DNA from: an uncultured Lachnospiraceae bacterium
Lineage (GTDB): Bacteria; Bacillota; Clostridia; Lachnospirales; Lachnospiraceae
Reading direction: 5' to 3'
NCBI GenBank assembly: GCA_910578475.1
Contig: CAJTRK010000010.1
Coordinates: 1-64,000, forward strand
Length of the DNA stretch: 64,000 nt
The notes below the pieces were generated by a model that searched no databases, had not been told where the DNA came from, and saw nothing but the letters and a program-made list of their open reading frames with translations. This document shows positions 9,230-17,108 of the stretch, piece after piece (positions within the stretch are counted from its first letter, which is position 1; each line of letters opens with the position of its first letter). Made by a program: the position numbers and the translations under genes.

Positions 9230-10078
9230 ATGAGCCGTATCATCCTGGAAACCGGGAAGTGCGCGGAAATTCCATATTTTTTTGAAAAAACTTATGTAAA
9301 CTTATATTCGCTGGAAGAGCTCTGTTACTGTTTTGTGGAGAATGTGGAACTGCTCGACCAGGAGATTGTCAACGATAAACTGGCGCGTTGGCTGGATGAA
9401 CAGTGCGGCCTTCCGACGCTGGCGCATGCGCTGTACGCGCTTATCAATCAGAGAGGCTCGGCGAGCGCCTATGTGGGGATGATACTGGAATATGCGGGGC
9501 TGTATCCGAAAGAGATGGTTTCCCATGTGGAAACGGTGATTCGAAACAGTGCGGGACTGAATCCTTATGAGCGGTTGAAGACCAAAGCGGATTATATGTT
9601 ACAGAACGGGCGTTATATGCTGGCGCTTAACCGTTATGACGAGCTGCTTTCCAGGCTGCCTTCCGGCGAACGGGAGCTGCGGGGAAAAGTGCTGCATAAC
9701 AGGGGAGTGGTCAATGCGAGGCTGTTTTTGTTCGAACGCGCCCAGGAGGATTTCCTGTCGGCCTATCAGATGAGCGGCAGTACGGAAAGCCTGAGACTGT
9801 TTCTGACGGCGCGCAGGATGCAGGACAAAGAAGGAGATTACCTCGCTTACCTGGCCGAACATCCGGAGTGGCATGATGTTTCGCTGAAGGTGGAACGGAC
9901 GGTGGAACAGGCCGCGGGCGAATATGAGATGACTGACGAGAACAGAATGCTTTTTACCCTGCGCGTATGCAGGGAAGACGGCAGCAGCGCCGCAGGAAAT
10001 GACACGCCCTACTACGAAGAGATAGAGAAGCTGACGAATACGCTCAAAGATGAGTACAGAGAGTGTATGAAAGCGTGA
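9230..10078 (+). CDS. TPR-like protein of the four-gene operon
   Basis: The 282-residue product is helical. Residues about 115-200 have a tetratricopeptide pattern (ADYMLQNGRYMLALNRYDEL, then LHNRGVVNARLFLFERAQED), typical of protein-binding scaffolds. There is no signal peptide or membrane segment. A GGCGGGCAG-type ribosome site precedes ATG 9230. The gene sits between the ASKHA-like gene and the membrane coiled-coil gene with short gaps. It could be the adaptor between the ATPase-like and membrane partners; no direct evidence exists. Family not recognised. Confidence 0.6.
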   Translation: MSRIILETGKCAEIPYFFEKTYVNLYSLEELCYCFVENVELLDQEIVNDKLARWLDEQCGLPTLAHALYALINQRGSASAYVGMILEYAGLYPKEMVSHVETVIRNSAGLNPYERLKTKADYMLQNGRYMLALNRYDELLSRLPSGERELRGKVLHNRGVVNARLFLFERAQEDFLSAYQMSGSTESLRLFLTARRMQDKEGDYLAYLAEHPEWHDVSLKVERTVEQAAGEYEMTDENRMLFTLRVCREDGSSAAGNDTPYYEEIEKLTNTLKDEYRECMKA

Positions 10079-10138
10079 AGATTTCATACGGATTAGTCTG
10101 TGTCGCGAAGCGGTATGACGGGAAGGTTGAAGAAATAA

Positions 10139-11317
10139 ATGAACTTATTTAAAAAGCTTTTTGGAAAGTGGAGAAAGAAACAGGAAGAAATCGATTTTGA
10201 AGAAGACTGGGAAGAATCCAAAGAAGAGGAGCGGGTGGATTTTACCAACAAAGAGGTGCGGGAGGCCTATGTCCGCAACTGTCTGGAGAAAATAGCGGTC
10301 GCCGCAAAAGAGCTTGAAAACCTGAATTTTGAATATAACACGGTGACTTCTTATCTGAAAGATATGGAGGAAATCGAGGCGCTGCCGGAAGAAGAGGCCG
10401 AGGAGCTGAAAAGCTGTGCCAAACGGGTAGAACTTTTGCAGAACAGCCGGGACGATTATAAGGGAAGAAAGCGCCGGATGAGTGATTCCCGCTTTCGGCA
10501 GATAGAGCGGATGTTAGATGAAATCGAAGAAGGATGCAGCAAGCTGAAAGAGGCGGAGGAATATCAGGATTTGATAAAGAAAGACTTAAACCGCCTGGAG
10601 GGAGAAAAGCACGCATATTATTATCGAAAGAATGAGCTGACGGGGGCCATTGCCGATACAAGGGGCATGGCGATTATCTGTGTGACGGCTCTCGGGCTGT
10701 GTTTGGCGCTGCTTCTCGGCCTTCATTTCTGGCTGGAAATGGACACGCAGGTCGGTTATCTGATTACGGCAGGGGTTGCGGCAGCAGCGATTACGCTTAT
10801 TTATGTGAAGCATACGGAGGCAAAGCGGGAGCTGCAGCGGGTCGAGCTGAGCATTAATAAAATCATCCTGTTACAGAACCGCGTCAAGATTCGCTATGTC
10901 AATAATACGAATCTGCTTGATTATCTGTATCTGAAATATGACGTGACGAGCGCGGAAGAGCTGGAAAAAGCGTGGAATCTGTATTTCCAGGAAAAAGAAG
11001 AACGGGATAAATGCAGAAGAGCGGAGCTGGACCTGGATTTCACGCAGCAGGAGCTTTTGAAAATTCTCAGAAAGTATCAGATTAAAGACCCGGCAATCTG
11101 GCTCCATCAGACGGAGGCGATTCTCGACCATAAGGAAATGGTGGAAATCAGGCATGGCCTGATAATCAGACGGCAGTCGCTCAGAAGGAGAATGGATTAC
11201 AATAAGGATATGGTGGCGGGCGGCGCCCAGAAGGAAATCAAAGAACTGGTAAACCGTTATCCGGAGTATGGAAAGGAAATTATCGAAACGGTTGAAAAGT
11301 ACGAGAAAACAAGCTAA
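10139..11317 (+). CDS. Coiled-coil protein with two membrane segments
   Basis: The 392-residue product is highly charged. Residues about 1-175 are Glu/Lys-rich heptads, then two hydrophobic stretches at about 178-198 (GMAIICVTALGLCLALLLGL) and 203-221 form a hairpin in the membrane. A second long coiled coil follows to the C-terminus. Both coiled-coil ends should face the same side, probably the cytoplasm. The layout suggests a membrane anchor for the preceding three proteins. The gap to the upstream gene is 60 bases. Family not recognised. Confidence 0.65.
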   Translation: MNLFKKLFGKWRKKQEEIDFEEDWEESKEEERVDFTNKEVREAYVRNCLEKIAVAAKELENLNFEYNTVTSYLKDMEEIEALPEEEAEELKSCAKRVELLQNSRDDYKGRKRRMSDSRFRQIERMLDEIEEGCSKLKEAEEYQDLIKKDLNRLEGEKHAYYYRKNELTGAIADTRGMAIICVTALGLCLALLLGLHFWLEMDTQVGYLITAGVAAAAITLIYVKHTEAKRELQRVELSINKIILLQNRVKIRYVNNTNLLDYLYLKYDVTSAEELEKAWNLYFQEKEERDKCRRAELDLDFTQQELLKILRKYQIKDPAIWLHQTEAILDHKEMVEIRHGLIIRRQSLRRRMDYNKDMVAGGAQKEIKELVNRYPEYGKEIIETVEKYEKTS

Positions 11318-11320
11318 AAT
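11292..11320 (+). promoter_or_regulatory. Putative purine-operon promoter
   Basis: TTGAAA at 11292-11297 and TAAAAT at 11315-11320 have a 17-base spacer and overlap the end of the upstream gene. An 8-bp hairpin (11324-11331 with 11349-11356) immediately follows, between promoter and purC. It has no T run and could be a leader control element. Confidence 0.45.
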
Positions 11321-11384
11321 AATCTGAGACAGATTTGCCATGCAGATTTGTCTCAGAAGATTTCACACAATGAAGGAGGAGCAA

Positions 11385-12092
11385 ATGATGCAGAAATTGG
11401 AACAGCTTTATGAAGGAAAAGCGAAAAAGGTATTTAAGACGGATAATCCGGACGTATTGATTGTGGATTATAAAGATGACGCGACGGCTTTTAACGGAGA
11501 GAAGAAAGGAACGATTGTCGGAAAAGGCGTTATCAATAACAGAATGACGAACCATGTTTTCAAACTTCTGGAAAAAGAAGGTGTTCCAACGCATCTGGTT
11601 GAAGAACTGAGCGACCGTGAAACGGCGGTTAAAAAAGTGGAAATCGTACCGCTTGAAGTTATCATCCGTAATGTGGCGGCCGGAAGTTTTTCCAAGAGAC
11701 TCGGCGTCGAAGAGGGAACTCCTTTTGAGGAGCCGACAATCGAGTTCAGTTATAAGAATGACGAGCTCGGCGACCCGCTCATCAACAGCTATTTTGCGGT
11801 GGCAATGAAGCTTGCTACATGGGAAGAAATCGAAACGATTAAGAAATATGCTTTTAAAGTGAACGAAGTGCTGAAAAATTACTTTTTACAGGCGGATATC
11901 AAACTGATTGATTTCAAAATCGAGTTTGGACGTTATCACGGACAGATTATTCTGGCCGATGAAACAAGCCCTGACACATGCAGACTGTGGGATGTGCATA
12001 CCAATGAGAAACTGGATAAGGACCGTTTCCGCAGAGACCTGGGCAATGTGGAAGAAGCGTATAATGAAGTGTTCAGGAGACTGGGACTCTAA
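11385..12092 (+). CDS. purC: Phosphoribosylaminoimidazole-succinocarboxamide synthase (SAICAR synthetase)
   Basis: PurC joins CAIR with aspartate using ATP to give SAICAR in de novo purine synthesis, in the cytoplasm. The 235-residue product has the usual family length. The N-terminus is typical (LYEGKAKKVF), with DDATAFNGEKK and the signature LIDFKIEFGRYHGQ followed by LADETSPDTCRLWD. Two adjacent ATGs (11385, 11388) follow AAGGAGG at 11373-11379; either could be used. It heads a purC-purF-purB operon. Confidence 0.95.
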   Translation: MMQKLEQLYEGKAKKVFKTDNPDVLIVDYKDDATAFNGEKKGTIVGKGVINNRMTNHVFKLLEKEGVPTHLVEELSDRETAVKKVEIVPLEVIIRNVAAGSFSKRLGVEEGTPFEEPTIEFSYKNDELGDPLINSYFAVAMKLATWEEIETIKKYAFKVNEVLKNYFLQADIKLIDFKIEFGRYHGQIILADETSPDTCRLWDVHTNEKLDKDRFRRDLGNVEEAYNEVFRRLGL

Positions 12093-12128
12093 AAGGGAAT
12101 GAAAGGACAGGGTTACAATTAAAAACAG

Positions 12129-13565
12129 ATGAAAAATCAGATAAACAAAACAGACAGACTAAGGGAAGAATGTGGTGTTTTTGGTATCTATGATTTTGAC
12201 GGAAACGATGTGGCTTCCAGCATTTATTACGGGCTTTTCGCATTGCAGCACAGAGGGCAGGAAAGCTGCGGCATTGCGGTCAGCGATACGAAGGGCCCCA
12301 AAGGAAAAGTGCGCAACATAAAAGAAATGGGTCTTTTACATGAAGCGTTTATGAAGGAAGACCTGGAAAAGCTGGAAGGCGATATCGGCGTGGGACATGT
12401 CAGATATTCGACGGCGGGCAGCAGCACGAGAGAGAACGCGCAGCCCCTGGTCCTTAATTATGTAAAAGGAACGCTTGCACTGGCGCATAACGGCAATTTA
12501 ATCAATGCGCCCGAGCTACGTCATGAGCTGGAATATTCCGGGGCGATTTTTCAGACGACCATTGATTCGGAAGTCATCGCTTATCATATCGCAAGAGAGC
12601 GCCTGAACTGCGGTACTGTGGAAGAGGCCGTAGGGCGTGCCATGCAGAAAATCAGGGGGGCATATTCTCTTGTCATCATGTCGCCCCGGAAGCTGATAGG
12701 AGCGAGAGACCCGTTCGGATTTAAGCCGCTCTGTATCGGTAAGCGGGATAACGCCTATATTCTGGCGTCCGAGACCTGCGCACTGGATACGATTGGGGCG
12801 GAATTTGTAAGAGATGTGGAGCCGGGTGAAATCGTCACCATTTCGCCGTCAGGCGGAATCGCGTCGGACAAAAGGCTTTGCATTGCGAAAGAGAAACAGG
12901 CCAGATGTGTTTTTGAATACATCTATTTTGCGCGGCCCGACAGTCATTTTGACGGGGTGAGCGTATATGATTCCCGCATTCTTGCGGGGAAATATCTTGC
13001 AATGGATTCTCCCGTGGAGGCAGACCTTGTCGTGGGCGTACCGGAATCGGGAAACTGTGCGGCGCTCGGCTATTCCATGCAGTCCGGGATTCCTTACGGA
13101 CAGGCTTTTGTCAAAAATGCTTATGTGGGACGAACTTTTATCAAGCCGAAGCAGAAGAACCGGGAAAGCAGCGTCCGGGTAAAGCTGAATGCAATCCGGG
13201 AAGCCGTAAAAGGAAAGCGAATCGTCATGATAGACGATTCCATCGTCCGGGGAACGACTTCCGACAGAATTGTCAGAATGCTTCGGGAGGCAGGAGCCGC
13301 CGAAGTGCATATGCGGGTGAGCTCCCCGCCGTTTCTGTGGCCCTGTTATTTTGGCACGGACGTACCGGCCAGAGACCTGCTCATCGCCTATGGGCGTTCC
13401 GTGGAGGAAATACGGGAAATCATCGGAGCGGATACGCTGGCCTATCTGAAAATGGAGCGGCTTCATGAAATTGCAGGACATCTCGGCATCTGCAAAGGCT
13501 GTTTTACCGGAAACTATCCGATAGAGCCGCCGAAAGAAGACATCCGGGGAGAATTTGAAAAGTAA
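12129..13565 (+). CDS. purF: Amidophosphoribosyltransferase
   Basis: PurF transfers ammonia from glutamine to PRPP, the first committed step of purine synthesis. The 478-residue product has a short propeptide ending in REE before Cys15, the expected N-terminal nucleophile (CGVFGIYD). The glutaminase motifs GTRE-type loop, HNGNL and TIDSEV are present. The PRPP loop is VMIDDSIVRGTT. The four cysteines expected for a [4Fe-4S] cluster, as in the Bacillus-type enzyme, are visible: ARCVFEY, WPCYFG and CKGCFTG. An in-frame stop lies at 12120-12122, so ATG 12129 is the first possible start, yet the nearest GAAAGGA is about 20 bases away. It overlaps no gene; purB follows 16 bases later. Confidence 0.95.
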   Translation: MKNQINKTDRLREECGVFGIYDFDGNDVASSIYYGLFALQHRGQESCGIAVSDTKGPKGKVRNIKEMGLLHEAFMKEDLEKLEGDIGVGHVRYSTAGSSTRENAQPLVLNYVKGTLALAHNGNLINAPELRHELEYSGAIFQTTIDSEVIAYHIARERLNCGTVEEAVGRAMQKIRGAYSLVIMSPRKLIGARDPFGFKPLCIGKRDNAYILASETCALDTIGAEFVRDVEPGEIVTISPSGGIASDKRLCIAKEKQARCVFEYIYFARPDSHFDGVSVYDSRILAGKYLAMDSPVEADLVVGVPESGNCAALGYSMQSGIPYGQAFVKNAYVGRTFIKPKQKNRESSVRVKLNAIREAVKGKRIVMIDDSIVRGTTSDRIVRMLREAGAAEVHMRVSSPPFLWPCYFGTDVPARDLLIAYGRSVEEIREIIGADTLAYLKMERLHEIAGHLGICKGCFTGNYPIEPPKEDIRGEFEK

Positions 13566-13581
13566 AAAATGGAGGATTACT

Positions 13582-15033
13582 ATGGGGACAGACAGATATG
13601 TGAGCCCGTTGTCGGAGCGATATGCCAGCAGGGAAATGCAGTATATCTTTTCACCGGATATGAAGTTCCGGACATGGAGAAAACTGTGGATTGCGCTTGC
13701 CGAAACGGAAATGGAACTGGGCCTTAGCAGGGACGGAAAACCGGTCATCACGAAAGAACAGATAGACGAACTGAAAGCGCATGCGGAAGACATTAATTAT
13801 GATGTCGCGAAAGCGCGGGAAAAAGAAGTGCGCCACGACGTGATGAGCCATGTATATGCTTACGGACAGCAATGCCCGAAGGCGGCGGGAATCATCCATC
13901 TCGGCGCGACGTCCTGCTATGTCGGCGATAATACGGATATTATCGTTATGACACAGGCTCTTAAGCTGGTGAAAAAGAAACTGGTGAATGTCATCGCAAA
14001 GCTGGCGGAGTTTGCCGAAGAATATAAGGCGCTCCCGACCCTTGCCTTTACCCATTTTCAGCCGGCGCAGCCGACGACTGTCGGAAAAAGGGCAACCCTG
14101 TGGGCGCAGGAATTTTGTCTGGACCTGGAAGATTTGGAGTTTGTGCTTTCGACGATGAAGCTTCTCGGTTCCAAAGGGACTACCGGCACACAGGCTTCTT
14201 TTCTGGAGTTATTCGACGGTGACCAGGAAACGATTGATAAGATAGACCCGATGATTGCGAAAAAAATGGGATTTGATAAGTGCTATCCCGTATCCGGACA
14301 GACCTATTCCCGGAAAGTGGATACGAGAGTGTGCAATGTGCTGGCCGGCATTGCGGCGTCGGCGCATAAGATGTCCAATGATATCCGTCTGCTGCAGCAT
14401 CTGAAAGAAGTGGAGGAGCCTTTTGAAAAGAGCCAGATTGGTTCTTCTGCGATGGCATATAAGAGAAATCCGATGCGGAGCGAGAGAATCGCGTCCCTTT
14501 CCAGATTTGTCATGGTGGATGCGCTGAACCCGGCCATCACTTCCGCAACCCAGTGGTTCGAGCGGACATTGGACGATTCGGCCAATAAGCGTCTTTCCAT
14601 CCCGGAGGCGTTTCTGGCGGTGGACGGCATTCTCGACCTGTGTCTGAACGTGGTGGACGGCCTTGTCGTATATGATAAAGTCATCGAAAAACGTCTGATG
14701 AGCGAACTGCCTTTCATGGCGACGGAGAATATCATGATGGATGCCGTAAAAATGGGCGGAGACCGCCAGGAGCTGCATGAGAAGATTCGTGAGCTTTCCA
14801 TGCAGGCGGGCGCACGGGTTAAAAAGGAAGGCAAAGAGAATAATCTGCTTGAACTGATTGCCGAAGATGCGGCTTTCCATACGAATTTTGAAAAACTGCA
14901 GGAAACCATGGAACCGGCCCGTTATGTAGGACGCGCGCCGCTGCAGGTGGAGAAGTTTCTGGAAGAGGTCGTACAGCCGATTCTTGATGAGAACCGGGAA
15001 CTGCTTGGCGTGAAAGCGGAAATTAGTGTATAG
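13582..15033 (+). CDS. purB: Adenylosuccinate lyase
   Basis: PurB splits fumarate from SAICAR and from adenylosuccinate, acting twice in purine synthesis. The 483-residue product shows the fumarase/aspartase superfamily signature GSSAMAYKRNPMRSER with its flexible catalytic serine loop, plus LGATSCYVGDN and THFQPAQPTT. I chose ATG 13582 because GGAGG lies at 13571-13575; a longer reading frame starts at 13555 inside purF. It ends the purC-F-B operon at a double hairpin. Confidence 0.95.
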   Translation: MGTDRYVSPLSERYASREMQYIFSPDMKFRTWRKLWIALAETEMELGLSRDGKPVITKEQIDELKAHAEDINYDVAKAREKEVRHDVMSHVYAYGQQCPKAAGIIHLGATSCYVGDNTDIIVMTQALKLVKKKLVNVIAKLAEFAEEYKALPTLAFTHFQPAQPTTVGKRATLWAQEFCLDLEDLEFVLSTMKLLGSKGTTGTQASFLELFDGDQETIDKIDPMIAKKMGFDKCYPVSGQTYSRKVDTRVCNVLAGIAASAHKMSNDIRLLQHLKEVEEPFEKSQIGSSAMAYKRNPMRSERIASLSRFVMVDALNPAITSATQWFERTLDDSANKRLSIPEAFLAVDGILDLCLNVVDGLVVYDKVIEKRLMSELPFMATENIMMDAVKMGGDRQELHEKIRELSMQAGARVKKEGKENNLLELIAEDAAFHTNFEKLQETMEPARYVGRAPLQVEKFLEEVVQPILDENRELLGVKAEISV

Positions 15034-15096
15034 GTTGAAAAAGCAAAGATTTTTCAACCGCGGATATGGGCCTGTGCTGACAGCACAGGCCCATAT
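15033..15096 (+). terminator. Twin hairpin after purB
   Basis: The first stem is 10 bp (15033-15042 with 15050-15059) and starts at the last base of the purB stop codon. The second is 14-16 bp (15064-15079 with 15081-15096). There is no long T run, so termination is likely but not certain. It stands between two convergent genes and could serve both. The first stem and the apex of the second resemble the element at 28322-28391. Confidence 0.5.
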
Positions 15097-15109
15097 GTTT
15101 AAACAGAAA

Positions 15110-15571
15110 TCAGTCCGGTATTACGCTTCCGCGTAAGTATGCGTTCAGGATATTCTGCGGCGCATCATAATAGAAGCTGCTGTTGAAATCTTCGATGAGG
15201 TCGCTGACAAAAGACTGATAGGCGGCGAATAGAGCATCCACAATATCCATATTTTGTTCCCGGGCGATACCGAGAATGAGCCGTTTATATACTTTACCGA
15301 TATCCCAGTGACTCGGAATCGAGTATCTGGAATTTGAAAGGTTGTCAAAGCATCCTGTGGGGATGTGGGCTGATTCAATCAAATCATCGCTGACACGTTC
15401 TATATTATCACTATGATAAACATCTGCAAGTTCATATATTTTGGCAATAGAATCCCGGCCGAGCGTTGTTACGACATCGGCTCTTTTATTTTGTGTTTTT
15501 CTGGCAATATAGTCAATCAGACTGCAGGTAAAAAATAAATCGTTTGATTTGCGCTCTTCACGTCCTGTCAT
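15110..15571 (-). CDS. DUF3791-type protein, partner of the DUF3990 gene
   Basis: The 153-residue leftward product resembles DUF3791 in its N-terminal third (NDLFFTCSLIDYIARKTQNK and a VVTTLGRDSIAKIYELADVY helix). A further helical domain of about 90 residues follows, ending in an Asp/Tyr-rich segment. ATG 15571 is preferred: GAGGAG lies 10 bases upstream. It overlaps the end of the DUF3990 gene by 14 bases, so the two are translated together. DUF3791 and DUF3990 genes often pair, in my memory, in a way that suggests a toxin-antitoxin or effector-immunity relation; that is inference. Confidence 0.65.
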   Translation of the reverse strand: MTGREERKSNDLFFTCSLIDYIARKTQNKRADVVTTLGRDSIAKIYELADVYHSDNIERVSDDLIESAHIPTGCFDNLSNSRYSIPSHWDIGKVYKRLILGIAREQNMDIVDALFAAYQSFVSDLIEDFNSSFYYDAPQNILNAYLRGSVIPD

Positions 15572-16034
15572 TTTTGGGAAGCTCCTCACTGGAAACAAAA
15601 GTCAGGCATTTTAATGCCGCGGCGGAACAAAATGCAATCTGGTGTGTCGGATATTTGAATCGGGCCATTGCCCAGAACTGCTCTCTGGTGAGAATGCCGT
15701 CAATATAATCGGCGATAAAATTATAAATCTGGTCATTCGCCATTGCTCCGATGACAATATCATGCTCGTGCGGAAGACCTCGACGGCATGCAATGATGAA
15801 ATCCAGCCATTCTTCACATAAATCTTTAAATTCCAGTATGTTCAGTTCTGTATTCATTCGAAGTGTATAAGTATTCACAACTCCTGTATCATATCGTCTG
15901 GCCCAACGTTCGGCCTGTTCACGAATGACCGTACAATAGAATCCGACGCCAAAATCTTTGGTGTTTCGATGTCTAAGAATTTCAGGGTTTTTTACGATGG
16001 TGTAGCTGCCATGATATACGGTCATTTTTCCCAT
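15558..16034 (-). CDS. DUF3990-type protein, ADP-ribosyltransferase-like
   Basis: The 158-residue product begins VYHGSYTIVKNPEILRHRNTKDFGVGFYCT, cut by its two halves into a strand with a His-Gly pair and a GxGFY segment, which is the NAD-binding pattern of ADP-ribosyltransferase folds (R/H...S/T...E class). The family is DUF3990 as I recall it. Residues AERWARRYD and EFKDLCEEWLDFI follow. It is the first gene of a two-gene leftward unit. ATG 16034 or the internal ATG 16025 could start it; AGAAAGG lies about 14 bases before the first. The likely activity is ADP-ribosylation of an unknown target, by analogy. Confidence 0.6.
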   Translation of the reverse strand: MGKMTVYHGSYTIVKNPEILRHRNTKDFGVGFYCTVIREQAERWARRYDTGVVNTYTLRMNTELNILEFKDLCEEWLDFIIACRRGLPHEHDIVIGAMANDQIYNFIADYIDGILTREQFWAMARFKYPTHQIAFCSAAALKCLTFVSSEELPKNDRT

Positions 16035-16081
16035 GCTGATGCCTGTGCCTTTCTTTGATTCGCGTGTTTCCGTTTACATTA

Positions 16082-16110
16082 TAAATACAATAAAACGGGA
16101 TTCCTGTCAA
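16082..16110 (-). promoter_or_regulatory. Leftward promoter for the DUF3990-DUF3791 pair
   Basis: On the minus strand TTGACA (16105-16110) precedes TATTTA (16082-16087) by 17 bases. A better -10, TATAAT (16078-16083), is at 21 bases. It diverges from the regulator promoter 37 bases away. Confidence 0.55.
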
Positions 16111-16146
16111 GTCATTCCATTTTTAACGGTTATGTATTCCATAGCC

Positions 16147-16194
16147 TTGACAATACCAGCAAAGGTGTTATAATGTACATGTGCAATAAGTACA
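16147..16194 (+). promoter_or_regulatory. Promoter with overlapping inverted-repeat operator for the YtrA-type regulator
   Basis: TTGACA (16147-16152) and TATAAT (16169-16174) have a 16-base spacer. Overlapping the last -10 base is an inverted repeat TGTAC (16174-16178) and GTACA (16190-16194) with an 11-base gap. GntR/YtrA repressors bind spaced repeats of this kind, so autoregulation is likely. Confidence 0.6.
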
Positions 16195-16216
16195 ATTTAA
16201 GGAGAACATTCTCACA

Positions 16217-16591
16217 ATGGAAATCATTATCAGCAATAATGCCAATAAACCGATTTATGAACAGATTACTTCACAAATGAAAGCAATGATTATGAGCGGT
16301 GAACTGCAGGCCGGCGACGCAATTCCGTCTATGCGGGCTCTGGCGAAATCAATTCATGTAAGCGTTATTACCGTTCAGAAAGCCTATGAAGATTTGCAGC
16401 GGGACGGATTTATTGAAACAACGGTCGGCAGAGGCAGTTTTGTGGCGGCGCAGAACAAAGAATTTTACCAGGAACAGCAGCAGCGCATTGCAGAGGAATA
16501 CTTGCAGGCAGCCGCGGAAATCGGACGGAAGAGCGATATTTCCCTGGAAAAACTGACGGAACTACTTACGCTGTTTTATCGGGAAAACTAG
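16217..16591 (+). CDS. GntR family (YtrA subfamily) transcriptional regulator
   Basis: The 124-residue product is a compact repressor: a winged-helix DNA-binding domain at residues about 8-75 (PIYEQITSQMKAMIMSGEL, GDAIPSMRALAKSIHVS, VSVITVQKAYEDLQRDGFIE) and a short helical tail of about 45 residues, as in YtrA. AAGGAGA at 16200-16206 precedes ATG 16217. Such genes normally lead an ABC transporter operon that they repress. Here the transporter genes that follow are reduced to a scar, so the regulator may be an orphan. Confidence 0.85.
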   Translation: MEIIISNNANKPIYEQITSQMKAMIMSGELQAGDAIPSMRALAKSIHVSVITVQKAYEDLQRDGFIETTVGRGSFVAAQNKEFYQEQQQRIAEEYLQAAAEIGRKSDISLEKLTELLTLFYREN

Positions 16592-16653
16592 TTGATGGTT
16601 TGTGCCGCCGGGAGGCGGCATGGAGGTTAGCGTGAGAGAAAGGAATAGTTATT

Positions 16654-16775
16654 ATGATGGAAAATATTTTAGAAATGCGGCAGGTTTCCAAAACGTATCC
16701 AAAATCCGGTTTTACATTGGACAAGCTTTCGCTTTCGCTGCCATACGGCGCTATTATGGGGGTTGTCGGTGAAAA
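16654..16775 (+). pseudogene. 5' fragment of an ABC transporter ATPase gene
   Basis: From ATG 16654 (after GAGAAAGGAA) the frame reads like the first 40 residues of a YtrB-type ATPase: ENILEMRQVSKTYPKSGF, then LPYGAIMGVVGE. It stops just where the Walker A lysine loop should begin. The next bases belong to a permease in another frame, and this frame ends 22 codons later. A deletion has joined the two genes. Confidence 0.75.
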
Positions 16776-16976
16776 GAGGTGTTTCTGGCCGTCAGTCTGT
16801 TTGGCGGAATCGGAACGGTCATGGGGCTGACGACGCTGTTCAATACCTTTTTCCCAAACGGAATGAGCACATGGCAGATTGTGATGAGCGGCGTTGCAAT
16901 CCTTTTGTGTGGGGTATTGCTATTTAGTCTGTCTTATCCGCTTACTGTTTTTCTGTTCTGGAAAAAAGAGTACTGA
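16776..16976 (+). pseudogene. 3' fragment of an ABC-2 type permease gene
   Basis: The frame that continues after the junction encodes about 65 residues with two hydrophobic segments (GGIGTVMGLTTLFNTFF and IVMSGVAILLCGVLLFSL) and the end SYPLTVFLFWKKEY, typical of the last helices of permeases in YtrA-regulated operons. The frame differs by two bases from the ATPase frame, so no fusion protein can form. The missing part would be the rest of the ATPase and most of the permease, probably over 1 kb. Confidence 0.7.
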
Positions 16977-17036
16977 GTGACAAAACGTTAACTTGACTTA
17001 TAATTATAACTTATAAATGTTATAATTAATATTGAT

Positions 17037-17065
17037 TTTACTTATGATTAAAAATGAAATATAAT
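17037..17065 (+). promoter_or_regulatory. Putative purA promoter
   Basis: TTTACT (17037-17042) and TATAAT (17060-17065) have a 17-base spacer in a very AT-rich stretch. Confidence 0.45.
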
Positions 17066-17108
17066 CATACAGTAAGAAACAGAGAAATAAAATGATGGAG
17101 GAATGATT

